Source: Pelagibius sp964472095 (lineage in GTDB: Bacteria; Pseudomonadota; Alphaproteobacteria; Kiloniellales; Kiloniellaceae). From it: a stretch of DNA of 64,000 bases. The first letter of the stretch is position 1; each line of letters starts with the position of its first letter. A program made the position numbers and the translations under genes. Under the pieces are notes generated by a model that saw nothing but the letters and a program-made list of their open reading frames with translations, was not told the DNA's origin and searched no databases. Where the stretch lies: positions 112,267 through 176,266 of the forward strand of contig CAYYIV010000005.1 in assembly GCA_964472095.1 (NCBI GenBank). The letters are read 5' to 3'. Positions 16,020 to 26,117 of this stretch are shown in pieces.

Positions 16020-16976
16020 TTACATCAAGCCCTTTTCTTTATAGAAGCGCTCGGCACCGGAATGGAGCGGCGCCGGCAGGCCCTCGAGGGCGCCCTCCAG
16101 GGTAATTCCACGGGCGGCGCTGTGGGCCGCGACCATGTCGGGAAGGTTTTCGAAGAGCTGCTTGGTCATCTCGTAGGCCAGCTCGTCGGAGACCTCCGCG
16201 TGAGTGACGAGGAAGTTCACCACGGCTACTGTCGCGACATCGCTTTCCTGGCCGGTGTAGGTGCCGGCCGGAATGGTTGCCGCGATGTAGGGTGCGCCCA
16301 GCTTCTCCACGACGTCGGCCGGGACGGCGACCATCTGCACGTCGACCGATGTGGAGAGATCCTTGATCGAGGCGACGCCGAGACCGGCCGACTGCAGCGT
16401 GGCATCGAGCTGGCGATTCTTGATCAGCTCGACGGACTCGGCGAAGGGCAGGTACTCGGTCTTGCCGAGATCCTCGTAGCTCATCCCGGCGGCGGCGAAG
16501 ATCGCGCGGGCGTTCAGCTCCGTGCCGGACTTCGGGGCGCCGACAGATACGCTCTTGCCTTTCAGATCGGCAAGGCTCGCCACGCCGGATTCCTTGGAGG
16601 CGACGATCTGGATGTAGTTCGGGTAGATGGCGGCGATGATGCGCAGCTTTTCGAGGGGTGCGCTGAAGCCGGCTTCCGCATCGCCTTCCCAGGCGAGCTT
16701 CACGGAGTCGCCGAGCGCCAGGGCGATCTCGCCCTTGCCCTGCTGCAGCAGGTTCAGGTTCTCCACCGAAGCCTTGGTCGACTGCACCTGGGTGCGCACG
16801 TCGGCGATCTTGTCGCCGTAGATCTTCGAGAGCGCCACGCCGAGCGGGTAGTAGACACCGGAGGTGCCTCCGGTCAGCACGTTGACGAACTGTTGGGCTT
16901 GCGCCGGGACCGGTGCGAGCGAACTGGCGACGGCCAGAGCCCCGGCCGCGACAACGCATTGAGCGAAACGCTTCAT
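16020..16976 (-). CDS. TAXI-family TRAP transporter solute-binding receptor
   Basis: A 318-residue periplasmic binding protein. The Sec signal peptide is MKRFAQCVVAAGALAVASSL with a probable cleavage after AQA (about residue 27). The mature protein begins FVNVLTGGTSGVYYPLGVAL, the TAXI hallmark (T-G-G-x-x-G-x-Y-Y-P-x-G). Further family features are VGAPKSGTELNARAIF and GTYTGQESDVATV. It is the first gene of the transporter unit, about 57 bases downstream of a predicted sigma-54 start site. The ligand is unknown. Confidence 0.93.
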   Translation of the reverse strand: MKRFAQCVVAAGALAVASSLAPVPAQAQQFVNVLTGGTSGVYYPLGVALSKIYGDKIADVRTQVQSTKASVENLNLLQQGKGEIALALGDSVKLAWEGDAEAGFSAPLEKLRIIAAIYPNYIQIVASKESGVASLADLKGKSVSVGAPKSGTELNARAIFAAAGMSYEDLGKTEYLPFAESVELIKNRQLDATLQSAGLGVASIKDLSTSVDVQMVAVPADVVEKLGAPYIAATIPAGTYTGQESDVATVAVVNFLVTHAEVSDELAYEMTKQLFENLPDMVAAHSAARGITLEGALEGLPAPLHSGAERFYKEKGLM

Positions 16977-17044
16977 GACTTCCTCCCTTGGGCATGAGCG
17001 CGAGTCCTTGCAGGGCTCGCATTTGAGTTCCAGTCAGGCTTCAC

Positions 17045-17059
17045 GCAGGTTCTGTGCCA
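17045..17059 (-). promoter_or_regulatory. Sigma-54 (-24/-12) promoter of the TAXI-TRAP genes
   Basis: On the minus strand the sequence is TGGCACAGAACCTGC: the invariant GG and GC doublets at the exact -24/-12 spacing and a full TGGCAC upstream element. Transcription would begin near 17033, about 57 bases before the receptor ATG. The adjacent gene pair encodes a DctB-like kinase and an NtrC-family activator with an intact GAFTGA loop, which fits. Confidence 0.75.
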
Positions 17060-17121
17060 ATTTCAGGATAGATCGGACACAAACGAATCCAAGGGCTTAT
17101 TGACAGCGATTTGCCCATTGT

Positions 17122-17169
17122 TGGCGAATTTCCGCCACCGGCAGCGCGAAATCTGGCGAATTCTTGCCA
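17122..17169 (-). promoter_or_regulatory. Tandem activator sites (UAS) for the DctD-like regulator
   Basis: Two 16-bp palindromes, TGGCGAATTTCCGCCA (17122-17137) and TGGCGAATTCTTGCCA (17154-17169), are 13/16 identical and centred 32 bp apart, i.e. three helical turns. They lie about 95 and 130 bases upstream of the predicted sigma-54 start site, the usual place for NtrC-family enhancer sites. Both fall between the regulator stop codon and the promoter. Confidence 0.68.
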
Positions 17170-17179
17170 ACATCAGGCG

Positions 17180-18519
<1,340 letters not shown>

Positions 18520-18523
<4 letters not shown>

Positions 18524-20325
18524 GCGGCGTCTCCGCGGCGCTGCCGGTCGGCCCCGGCGAGCGGCAGGGTGACGACGAAGGCGGCGCCGCCTTCCGCCGC
18601 GCGCCCGGCGCTGATGCGGCCGCCGAACTTCTCGACGATGGCGCGGCAGATCGACAGCCCCAAGCCGAGGCCATCGCCGGCCTGCTTGGTCGAGAAGAAG
18701 GGCTCGGTAATGCGCTGCATCACGGCCTCGTCGATGCCCGGGCCGTTGTCGGCGACTGTCACGATGCCTGCTTCGTCATCGAAGCCGATGCTCACGCGCA
18801 CCACCGGATCCGGCATCCCGGCCACCGCGTCCAACGCATTGTTGATGAGGTTGAGGACGATCTGCTCGATGCCGATGTCGTTGGCGCTGACGAAGACCGG
18901 ATGGCGCGGCAACTCGGTCACGATCTCGACCGAAAGCAGCTTGGCACGATGGGCGACAATGTCGAGCGCAGCTTCGACGCTCTTGGCGAGGGCGACCGGC
19001 CGGCTCTCGGAGCCCTGCGGCCGGGCGATGGTCTTCAGGTGCCGCACCGTGCGCTGGATGCGCTCGGTCAATGCCCGCGCCTTGCGCACGATACGTCCGG
19101 TTTCCGCCGCATCACCGCGCTCGGCGTAGAGGCCGGCCGTTGCCAGGGTGTTCTCGATGGCGGCCAGCGGCTGGCTCACCTCGTGCGCGATGGCCGCCGA
19201 CATGCGCCCGAGCGCGGCCAGGCTTGCCGCCTGGATCAGTGAGTCCTGCGCCGCCCTCAGGTCCGCCTCGGCGCGCCGGCGCTCCTGCACCTCGCGCGCC
19301 AGCTCGGCGGTACGCTCGGCAACGGCACGCTCCAGGGCGTCGTGTGACTCGAGCTTGGCGTGCAGCAGCTGACGGCGCTGGCGGAAGTTGGCGACCGCCG
19401 CGGCGGAGAGCAGAAAGAACAACGCGGCGATCATGCCGGCGAGACTGGCGCCGCCCTGAATTGCCGACATGTCGCTGGCGGCGAGCAGCAGCCAGCCCTC
19501 GGGAACGATCGCCGCAGTGCGAAACAGCAGGTCGCCGGACACGATGGTCGAGGCCGGCGCGACGCTGCCGGTATCGAAGAGCGGCAGGCCGGCGGTCAGG
19601 TCGATACCGGAAAACTTGCGGGAAGCGTCCAGCTGTTCGAGGTCCTCCGGGCTCAGCGGAGCGATGGCGCGGTACTTCCAGTCACCGCGGCCGGAGAGAA
19701 AGATGACGCCGAAACCGTCGGCGACAGCCACCAGCGGATTGGCCGCCGCCCAGCTGGCCTCGAGCGGCGCCATATCGACCTTCACCACCGCCACGCCGAG
19801 CAGGCGGTCACCGTCACGAATCGCCGAGGAGAGGAAATAGCCGGGCTTGCCCGTGGTCACGCCGACCGCATAGTAGCGGCCCTGGCCAAGAGTGGCGGCG
19901 TCCTGGAAATAGGGCCGGAAGCGGTAGTTGTGGCCGACGAAGCTCTGCGGCTGGGCGTGGTTGCTGGCGGCGACGGTGAGGCCGTCGGTGTCGAGGACAT
20001 AGAGCGCATCGGCGCCGGTGTCGGCCGCTACCGCCTCCAGATAGGCATTTGCGGCGGCGGCTGCCGGCGGGCCGGCCAGCAGGAGATCCCGGATGCGGGC
20101 GTCGCGGGCCAGCACCGGGGCCAGCGAGCGGAACTTCTCGATCTCGCTTTCAACCGCCCGGCTGAACAGCTGGAGGCGCCGGTCGAGCGCCCTTTCGGCC
20201 TGGGAAATGCCGGTATTGTAGGCCGCCTGCCACACCACGAAGGTGGCGGCAGCCGCGAGCAGGGTCGCTGCCGCCAGCACGGCAATCCTGTTCAAGCGCG
20301 GCGGTAGGGCCCTCGGGAAGCTCAT
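18520..20325 (-). CDS. DctB-like sensor histidine kinase
   Basis: A 601-residue membrane kinase. It has an N-terminal transmembrane helix (IAVLAAATLLAAAATFVVW), a periplasmic double-Cache sensor with the DctB-type stretch FRPYFQDAATLGQGRYYAVG and GYFLSS, a second helix (SLAGMIAALFFLLSAAAVANF), a short coiled segment, then the H-box IAHEVSQPLAAIENT, N-box NLINNALDAV, G1 DNGPGID and G2 GLGLGLSICRAIVE. I start at the ATG 20325; the open frame runs further upstream but would lie antisense to the next gene. It probably senses the TRAP substrate or a related carboxylate. Confidence 0.92.
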
Positions 20326-20439
20326 AGAGGCGATTCTATAGCGGCTTTGCCCGGGAGAAAGAAGCGCTTCTCGGCGGCCGGGCGCCTCCGCTTCAACTCC
20401 CCTCTTGGCGAAAAGACGCGCAGGCGCTATGCCTCGGCC

Positions 20440-20781
20440 ATGGCCAAGAAGAACCCGCTCAAGCTGAACGCCCTGCAGTTGAAGACCCTGGCGATCCTGC
20501 AGCAGATGGCACGCAGCCCGAACCACGCCCAGCCGGGCGACGAGGAAGGCAGCGTGCTGGTCACCAATTTCCCCTCGGCGCACGGCAACCACTTCCACGT
20601 CGGTGATGCCGTGGTCCTGGCCCGGGACGCCAGCGGCCTCGGCAACGCCAACGTCTTCGCGATCCTCGAGCGCAAGGGCCTGCTGCGCTCGCTGCATCCC
20701 ATGGGCGCGATGCTGGCCCCGGAGGCCCTGGCCTACGACACGGGCCTCGCCGATCAGGTCCTGCACCGCTCTGACCACTGA
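20440..20781 (+). CDS. Small hypothetical protein
   Basis: A 113-residue protein with no family I can name. The sequence starts MAKKNPLKLNALQLKTLAILQQMA, a charged helical segment, followed by HGNHFHVGDAVVLARDASGLGN and NVFAILERKGLLRS. The shape (helix, short strands, then a helix) hints at a small regulatory or nucleic-acid-associated fold but this is not a confident reading. The in-frame region before 20440 is Arg-rich and probably untranslated. It is transcribed away from the histidine kinase, sharing a short divergent gap of about 115 bases. Confidence 0.6.
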   Translation: MAKKNPLKLNALQLKTLAILQQMARSPNHAQPGDEEGSVLVTNFPSAHGNHFHVGDAVVLARDASGLGNANVFAILERKGLLRSLHPMGAMLAPEALAYDTGLADQVLHRSDH

Positions 20782-20919
20782 GCCGGCGGCTCCGTCGAAG
20801 GCGAAAAGGCGGGCACCGTCGCAGCAATGTCGGTTAAGCTGCGAAAAGCGAGCCTGCACAGTGGAGCAGATCTCCGCTTTTCTTGCCGACCCCCTTCAAG
20901 CAGAGAGGAATACCCCCAA

Positions 20920-21324
20920 GTGGACAGGATCAAGCTTGGACTGACCGGCCACGCAGAAATGGTTGTCGGCACGAGCGACACCGCGCCGCGCATCGGCTCG
21001 GGCCGCATCGCAGTGCTCGCCACCCCCAAGATGATCAGCCTCATTGAGGAAGCCGCGCTGGCCGCCGTCGAGCACCTCTTGCCGGACGGCAAGCAGTCGC
21101 TGGGCACGCATATCGATATCACCCACGTCGCGGCCACACCGGTCGGCATGACGGTCAAGGCGGAAGCGGAATTGATCGAAGTGAGCGGACGCAAGCTGTT
21201 GTTCGCCGTCCGTGCCCATGACGAGTCGGACCTGATCGGCGAGGGCCGACATGAACGCGTGATCGTTACAGCCGCGTCCTTTCAGGCTCGTATCAACGAG
21301 AAAGGCAAAGCCTTGAAAACTTGA
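20920..21324 (+). CDS. FlK-like hot-dog thioesterase
   Basis: A 134-residue single-domain thioesterase of the fluoroacetyl-CoA thioesterase-like family. Recognisable segments are ATPKMISLIEEAALAAVEHL, with the Thr and Glu at FlK-type active positions, and SLGTHIDITHVAATPVGMTV, with the His. The GTG at 20920 follows AGAGGAA at 20904-20910 and gives the standard family length; an upstream in-frame ATG at 20827 would add a non-conserved leader. It hydrolyses some short acyl-CoA in the cytoplasm; the real substrate is unknown. No neighbour suggests a pathway. Confidence 0.8.
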   Translation: MDRIKLGLTGHAEMVVGTSDTAPRIGSGRIAVLATPKMISLIEEAALAAVEHLLPDGKQSLGTHIDITHVAATPVGMTVKAEAELIEVSGRKLLFAVRAHDESDLIGEGRHERVIVTAASFQARINEKGKALKT

Positions 21325-21502
21325 CAGCCTGGTCCGACCTACGGCTTCGCCTTCAGCGTTGCGGCAGCAGGAAGCGAAGCCCGCCGTCGACCGTCGCCGG
21401 TTCCGACCGTATCAGATTCGACTTGGCGCGCCCTGGGGCCTTAAGCCAGCATACAGGTCGCAGGGCCACAACGACCGCCCCGACTACCCCCTTCACGCGA
21501 AC

Positions 21503-21530
21503 CGGCCCGGCGCCGTTCAGCGCCGGGCCG
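21503..21530. terminator. Strong GC hairpin between convergent genes
   Basis: A perfect 11-bp stem (21503-21513 with 21520-21530) closed by a 6-base loop, between the thioesterase gene (+) and the YHS gene (-). There is no T-run on either side, so it may act as a bidirectional stop or RNA 3'-end stabiliser rather than a classical intrinsic terminator. The rest of the 248-base gap shows nothing I recognise. Confidence 0.5.
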
Positions 21531-21572
21531 AGCCTCATCACACCGGGACGGCGCCCGACGCGACCCCGCGCG

Positions 21573-22052
21573 TCAGAGCTCGGCGGCCGGCGTCGCGTAG
21601 ATCGTCTTCCAGTTCTTCTCGCCCTTGCTGATCACGGTGGCCGTGTCCTTCAGGAACAGTTCCTTGTGAGCGGTTTCGCTGCTGTTGAGGTAGAGCTGGC
21701 CATCAACGACCGCGAAGAACTGCGGCATGGTCACGACCTTCTTGCCCTTGCTCGCACCAGCCGAGCACCAGCCGCCATAGGCGGGCGCGTACTTTGCCGG
21801 GCTGGCGGCAAAGAGGTCGCGATTGGCAGCCGAGGAGAAGTGCCAGTTCACGCCCTGGTATTCGGCCGTGAACTGGGCCGAGCCCTGGGTCGGCTTGCCC
21901 AGCGTGTGGTAGGCGACAACGTCGTAGCCGCCAACGGCGGCACCATCCTTGACGAAGTGCTCGTCGGCGGCGAGAGCGGCGAAGGGAACCAGTATGGCCA
22001 AGGCGACAATGGCCGCGCCGTGTCTCAGGCGGGACAGGGAAGAAGCGAACAT
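21573..22052 (-). CDS. Periplasmic YHS-domain protein
   Basis: A 159-residue protein with a Sec signal peptide (AAIVALAILVPFAALAADEH, cleavage near residue 29). The YHS-type domain is GGYDVVAYHTLGKPTQGSAQF, followed by WHFSSAANRDLFAASPAKYAPAYGGWCSAG. YHS proteins are often metal or redox related; the conserved Cys in GGWCSAG is present. It has its own GTAACC-N16-CGAA promoter, the same motif found at the adjacent ECF sigma gene, which makes it a likely target of that sigma factor. Confidence 0.85.
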   Translation of the reverse strand: MFASSLSRLRHGAAIVALAILVPFAALAADEHFVKDGAAVGGYDVVAYHTLGKPTQGSAQFTAEYQGVNWHFSSAANRDLFAASPAKYAPAYGGWCSAGASKGKKVVTMPQFFAVVDGQLYLNSSETAHKELFLKDTATVISKGEKNWKTIYATPAAEL

Positions 22053-22136
22053 GGTGGAACCTCCGAAATGATTGGCATGGCCCTGGACCTTCCAGGGCGG
22101 CCGATCGACGTTGCTGCGATCGACCCTGCCCAGTCA

Positions 22137-22162
22137 TTCGCTGCGGCAGGCGCGATGGTTAC
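22137..22162 (-). promoter_or_regulatory. ECF-sigma promoter of the YHS gene (GTAACC-N16-CGAA)
   Basis: On the minus strand GTAACC (22157-22162) is followed after exactly 16 bases by CGAA (22137-22140). Transcription would begin about 78 bases before the YHS start codon. The same two boxes with the same spacing occur at 23395-23420 in the ECF sigma gene region. From memory, this matches the promoter reported for the Caulobacter SigF/NrsF system. Confidence 0.7.
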
Positions 22163-22198
22163 AGCCATCCTGCAGTTTTTTTAACAGCATTGCCGGGC

Positions 22199-22834
22199 TC
22201 ACCAGCGCAGCGCACGCGCGCCGAGCACGCTGCCAAGCAGGCCGGCCAGGAAGATGCCGAGCGAATACCAGAGCGCGATGAAGGAAATGGACTCCTCGGT
22301 GCAGGCCAAGGCATAGCCCGCCGCACCGACAGCGCCCGCCAGAAGGCCGGCGGCGAAGCCGGCCAGGCGCGGGCGCGTCGGGGCGAGTGCGCGCAGCGCC
22401 CACAGGACCCCCACCAGCGCCGGCAGCGAGAGGGCGAGGATGACCCAGGGACAGTGGATGGCGGACTGGCCGAGAAGGTAGGTCGCGCGCCCGCCCGCCG
22501 GCGTCGCAACCAGCGCGACGAGCCCCGCCAGCGCCATCGCGCAAAAGACGGCGATGGACGCCGCCGCAGCCGGCCAGACCGCAGCGGCCGGCCGGCCCAG
22601 CCGCGCCGCGAGCCAGGCACAGGCCACGATCAGCGCCCCGGCGTAGCAGAGCTTGGTCCAGAGCGCTGCGCCGACCCACATCGAAGACGGTACCGGCCCC
22701 AGCACCGCAAGCGACAGGGCCAGGCTCGCGAGTCCGCCCAGCGCCAGGGCCGGCGCCAGCCGGCGCGCCGCAAGCGCGCGCGGAGCCGGTCCTGCCCCAG
22801 CGGCCAAAAAGCCGGCAAAATCCTCGGTCTTCAT
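22199..22834 (-). CDS. nrsF: NrsF-like anti-sigma factor (DUF1109)
   Basis: A 211-residue integral membrane protein with about six hydrophobic helices. Two conserved cysteine contexts of the family are visible: SAIHCPWVIL and ALACTEESISFIALWYSLGI near the C-terminus. NrsF holds its ECF sigma factor at the membrane and releases it on stress, the cysteines being needed for sensing. It overlaps the sigma gene by 4 bases (ATGA), the usual arrangement of a cognate pair. Confidence 0.87.
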   Translation of the reverse strand: MKTEDFAGFLAAGAGPAPRALAARRLAPALALGGLASLALSLAVLGPVPSSMWVGAALWTKLCYAGALIVACAWLAARLGRPAAAVWPAAAASIAVFCAMALAGLVALVATPAGGRATYLLGQSAIHCPWVILALSLPALVGVLWALRALAPTRPRLAGFAAGLLAGAVGAAGYALACTEESISFIALWYSLGIFLAGLLGSVLGARALRW

Positions 22835-23586
22835 TCCGGCTTCCTCACCAACTCGGCCAGCCGCCTCAGACCTCGATGTACCTGCACTTTCAGGGCCGAG
22901 ACCGATATACCGCTACGCTTCGAGGCTTCGACGGCGGTCAGGCCCTCGATCTTGAGCAGAGTGATCGCGGCGCTCTGCGCCGCGGGCAAGGTCCCGAGCA
23001 AAGCCTCGATGTCGCGACGCGCCAGCAAGTCTTCGCGCATGGCCGGATGCTTCGCTTCGGCCAGTTCGTCGAAAGGCTCGTGCAGGGCTTCGCGCCGTCC
23101 GCGCCGCCGCCAGAGATCGACAAGCTTGTAGCCGGCTATGGCGAAAACCCAGTTGCTCACTGGCAAGGCTGGATCATGCGTCGCGCGCTTGAGATGCAGC
23201 GCCAGCAAGGTCTCCTGCACCAGATCCTCCACTTCATCGGGCAGCGTGCGCAGGCGGCGCGCGAAATAGATCCGGAGGCGCGCGGCGATCACCAGCAAAG
23301 CATCTCGATAGGCAGTTTCGTCACCCGCTTGCGCGCGCGCCCAGAGCGGAGCCAGAGCAGCTTCGAACTCATCGCGGGGCGCGCTACCCGACTCTTCGTC
23401 GGGCAGGGCCGGTTGGTTACAGATTGCAGCGGAAACGATTTCGTCGCCGACGGCGGGCCGGGGTTGCGCCCGGTCACCACTTTCTCGCAAATCGGTTGCT
23501 GACCTCGGCTGGACGATCACGTAGTGATTATGCGGGCCGCTGATCGCCGAAATCAACTTCACCTCCGCGCACATTCGCGCGAGCAA
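22831..23586 (-). CDS. ECF RNA polymerase sigma factor (SigF-like, NrsF partner)
   Basis: Sigma-70 family protein. Conserved sequence runs from about residue 75 of the maximal frame to the end: region 2 (AARLRIYFARRL, DEVEDLVQETLLALH, FAIAGYKLVDLWRR) and region 4 (LPAAQSAAITLLKIEGLTAVEASKRSGISVSALKVQVHRGL). The maximal frame (251 aa) is longer than a normal ECF factor (about 170-190) and its first 70 residues look non-conserved. The true start is unresolved: in-frame candidates are ATG 23586 or 23574, GTG 23520 and TTG 23490, yet a matching ECF promoter lies downstream of all of these. Confidence 0.85.
   Translation of the reverse strand: MLARMCAEVKLISAISGPHNHYVIVQPRSATDLRESGDRAQPRPAVGDEIVSAAICNQPALPDEESGSAPRDEFEAALAPLWARAQAGDETAYRDALLVIAARLRIYFARRLRTLPDEVEDLVQETLLALHLKRATHDPALPVSNWVFAIAGYKLVDLWRRRGRREALHEPFDELAEAKHPAMREDLLARRDIEALLGTLPAAQSAAITLLKIEGLTAVEASKRSGISVSALKVQVHRGLRRLAELVRKPE
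23395..23420 (-). promoter_or_regulatory. ECF-sigma promoter within the sigma gene frame (GTAACC-N16-CGAA)
   Basis: On the minus strand GTAACC (23415-23420), 16 bases, CGAA (23395-23398): identical boxes and spacing to the promoter of the YHS gene. The predicted start site (about 23388) lies just before the conserved part of the sigma protein. This fits autoregulation but conflicts with the lack of a usual in-frame start codon immediately downstream. Confidence 0.55.
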
Positions 23587-23656
23587 CCCGGTCGCGGTGC
23601 GGTGTGAGACCTTATCCCCACCTTTGGCAAGCGGCGAAGCCGGGTCTGGGCAGGCC

Positions 23657-24340
23657 TCAGTTGGCGTTGGCCGCCTTGCCGGCGGTCATGCGCCTCATGA
23701 TCAGGTCCCGGCGCGACGGCAGCAGCGTGGCCAGGAAGCGACCGACCAGGCGGCGTCCGGCTGCCTTGTCCATGGCATCCGGCGTCACGTGCATGCGGAT
23801 CCACATGCCGTCGGTGAGGGTGTCCAGCGCCTCGGCCAAGGTCTCGGCGGACCAGGAAGGGTCGGCGATGAGCCCCTCTGCCTGCCTGCAGAACGCCAGC
23901 AGCACGTCGCCGTGCTCGGAATCATAGCTATCGCAGATTTCGGCGAAGGTCGGCCGCGCCTTGGCCTCGCCCCAGAACGAGTTCCACAGCGCCAGGTGGC
24001 GGCGGTTGCAGATACGCTCGTCGAGGTCGGCGCCCACCAGGGCCAGAATCTTCTCCACCGGGTCGTCCGGCGCCGCGGCCACGGCCGACTGCCAGACCTT
24101 GTTGTACTCCTCGTAGTGATACTTCAGGGTTTCGGCGAGCAGAGTCTGCTTGTTGCGGAAGTAGAACACCGCCACGCCCTGCGACAGGGCGGCGCCATCG
24201 GAAACCGTCGCCAGGGTGGTTGCCGAGAGGCCGTGCTCCACGATGGAGTCGATCGTCGCCTCGATCAGCTGCCGACGCCTCTTGGCGGCGTTCTCCGCCC
24301 GCTCGCGCCGCGGTCGTCCGGCCACTGCCTTGGCTGTCAT
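23657..24340 (-). CDS. BetI-like TetR-family repressor
   Basis: A 227-residue TetR regulator with the BetI-type C-terminal domain. The helix-turn-helix is RRRQLIEATIDSIVEHGLSATTLATVSDGAALSQGVAVFYFRNKQ. ICNRRHLALWNSFWGEA and the LDTLTDGMW segment are typical of the BetI group, which binds choline-like ligands. I chose ATG 24340, preceded by a GGAAGGGGAAGGG tract. It is divergent from the FAD oxidoreductase operon with a palindromic operator between. Probably represses that operon and the two other promoters carrying the same palindrome. Confidence 0.88.
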   Translation of the reverse strand: MTAKAVAGRPRRERAENAAKRRRQLIEATIDSIVEHGLSATTLATVSDGAALSQGVAVFYFRNKQTLLAETLKYHYEEYNKVWQSAVAAAPDDPVEKILALVGADLDERICNRRHLALWNSFWGEAKARPTFAEICDSYDSEHGDVLLAFCRQAEGLIADPSWSAETLAEALDTLTDGMWIRMHVTPDAMDKAAGRRLVGRFLATLLPSRRDLIMRRMTAGKAANAN

Positions 24341-24430
24341 CCCTTCCCCTTCCTTGGCCGCCGGAGTCGCCTGCGAACCGTGACACAATGGTTAGTGGAA
24401 GCCATGCTGGCTTTCCAGTTCTTAATTTTA

Positions 24431-24444
24431 TTTAAGCGCTCAAA
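24431..24444. promoter_or_regulatory. Predicted BetI-like operator 1
   Basis: Palindrome TTTAAGCGCTCAAA with core AGCGCT at 24435-24440, in an AT-rich patch between the divergent TetR gene and the FAD oxidoreductase operon. Two further copies of the same core with matching A/T flanks occur at 30347-30358 and 35910-35919, each upstream of a gene of this island. Confidence 0.65.
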
Positions 24445-24506
24445 AAAATTATGGACCCTTTGTGGGCCCTTGTCTAATCTGCAGGCGAAGAACGAGGAGG
24501 GGCGGA

Positions 24507-26117
24507 ATGTCGGGACGGTATGACGTCATCGTCGTGGGGGCCGGGCACAACGGCCTGACCGCCGCCTGCTACCTGGCCAAGCGCGGCCTGAGGACTTTGG
24601 TCCTTGAGCGCAACGACCACATCGGCGGCGCTGCCGTCAGCCGCGAGATCTACCCGGGCTGGACCTACTCCAACTGCTCCTACGTTTGCAGCCTGCTGCG
24701 CCCCGAGGTGGTGCGCGATCTCGATCTGCCGCGCCATGGCCTGCAGGTCATCCCCTACGAGAGCGGCGCCACCTTCACCTCCGACGGCGGTTACTTCGCC
24801 TACTACTCCGACCACGACGCGCTGCGCCGGGAGCTTTCGCGCTTCTCGCGCCGGGACGCCGACAACTACGAGCGCTATGCGCAGGCAATCATGCGGCAGT
24901 GCCGCTTCATCAAGCCACTGCTGCTGCGCACGGCACCCGACCCAGTGAGCAACCGGCCGCGCGACATCGGCGAGCTGCTGTTCCTCGGCAAGCGGTTCCA
25001 CGACCTCGGCGAGCGCGAGATGGGCGAGACCATCCGCTTCTGGACCATGTCCATCGGCGAATTCCTCGACGAATACTTCGAGACCGAAGTGGTCAAGGCG
25101 CACTTCGCCGGCTCCGGCATCATCGGCACCGGCCTCGGCGTCTATTCGCCGGGCACCGCCTACGTGCTGCTGCACCACTACATGGGCGAGGTCGACGGCA
25201 CCATCGGTGCCTGGGGCTTCACCCGCGGCGGCATGGGCGGCGTGACCCAGGCGATGGCCAGCGCCCTGCGCGAGGCCGGCGGCGAAATCCGCAGCGGCGC
25301 GGCGGTCTCGCGGTTCGTCAGCCGCAACGGCAGGATCGCGGGTGTGGTGCTGGAAAACGGCGACCAGCTGGAAGCTCCGACGGTGATCTCCAACATGGAC
25401 GTGCGGCGCACCTTCCTGCAGCACGTCGATGCCGCCGAGTTGCCCGACGACTTCGTGAAGGCGGTGAAGCGCTTCAAGATCCGCGGCTCCTCGGCCAAGC
25501 TCAACATCGCCCTCGACGGCTTCCCCAGCTTCCCCGCCGCGCCGGCCGGCGCGCCCTTCCTGCACGGCGACCTGCACGCCTCGGAATCCCTGGCGGAGCT
25601 GGAGCGCGCCTATGACGACTGGAAGGCGGGGCGCTGGTCGCAGGAGCCCTACTTCGACATGCTGATCCCCACCGCCATCGACCCCACCATGGCGCCGCCG
25701 GGCAAGCACATGATGACGGTCTTCGTGCAGTACGCACCTTACGAACTGGCCTCCGGCGAGCCCTGGGACGGCCCTGCTCGCGATGCCCTGGCCGAGACCG
25801 TCATCGCCAAGATCGCCCGCCACAGCCCGGACTTCCGCAGCCTCATCCTGCACAAGGAGGTGCGCACGCCCTGGGACCTGGAGCGCGAGGTTGGGCTCAC
25901 CGAAGGCAACATCTTCCAGGGTGAGCTGACCTTCGACCAGATGTTCTTCAACCGCCCGGTGCCGGGTTACGCGGACTACCGTACGCCGATCAAGGGACTC
26001 TATCTCTGCGGCTCCTCGAGCCATCCGGGCGGCGGCGTGATGGCGGCGCCCGGCGCCAACGCGGCGCGCGAGGTGTTGCGCGATCTCGGCCTCAAGTCGA
26101 TGGAGCGTGCGGCATGA
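24507..26117 (+). CDS. PYROXD2/phytoene-desaturase-like FAD oxidoreductase 1
   Basis: A 536-residue FAD-dependent oxidoreductase. The N-terminal dinucleotide-binding fold is YDVIVVGAGHNGLTAACYLAKRGLRTLVLERN; the C-terminal FAD segment is GLYLCGSSSHPGGGVMAAPGANAAREVL. This places it in the phytoene desaturase/PYROXD2 superfamily, but nothing else suggests carotenoids here. ATG 24507 has a strong GAGGAGGGG ribosome site. It opens an operon with a paralogue, a GcvT-like protein and an aminotransferase. A role in oxidising an amine or its breakdown product is inferred from these neighbours only. Confidence 0.87.
   Translation: MSGRYDVIVVGAGHNGLTAACYLAKRGLRTLVLERNDHIGGAAVSREIYPGWTYSNCSYVCSLLRPEVVRDLDLPRHGLQVIPYESGATFTSDGGYFAYYSDHDALRRELSRFSRRDADNYERYAQAIMRQCRFIKPLLLRTAPDPVSNRPRDIGELLFLGKRFHDLGEREMGETIRFWTMSIGEFLDEYFETEVVKAHFAGSGIIGTGLGVYSPGTAYVLLHHYMGEVDGTIGAWGFTRGGMGGVTQAMASALREAGGEIRSGAAVSRFVSRNGRIAGVVLENGDQLEAPTVISNMDVRRTFLQHVDAAELPDDFVKAVKRFKIRGSSAKLNIALDGFPSFPAAPAGAPFLHGDLHASESLAELERAYDDWKAGRWSQEPYFDMLIPTAIDPTMAPPGKHMMTVFVQYAPYELASGEPWDGPARDALAETVIAKIARHSPDFRSLILHKEVRTPWDLEREVGLTEGNIFQGELTFDQMFFNRPVPGYADYRTPIKGLYLCGSSSHPGGGVMAAPGANAAREVLRDLGLKSMERAA

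Noticed and set aside
14913..16997. 694-codon + strand frame opposite the TRAP permease and TAXI receptor
   Set aside because: Antisense to two clearly recognisable genes; composition is His/Gly/Arg-rich without motifs.
20326..20859. N-terminal extension of the DctB-like kinase to 779 residues
   Set aside because: It would run antisense through the small + strand gene at 20440-20781 and lacks a kinase-like segment; the membrane helix begins right after the ATG at 20325.
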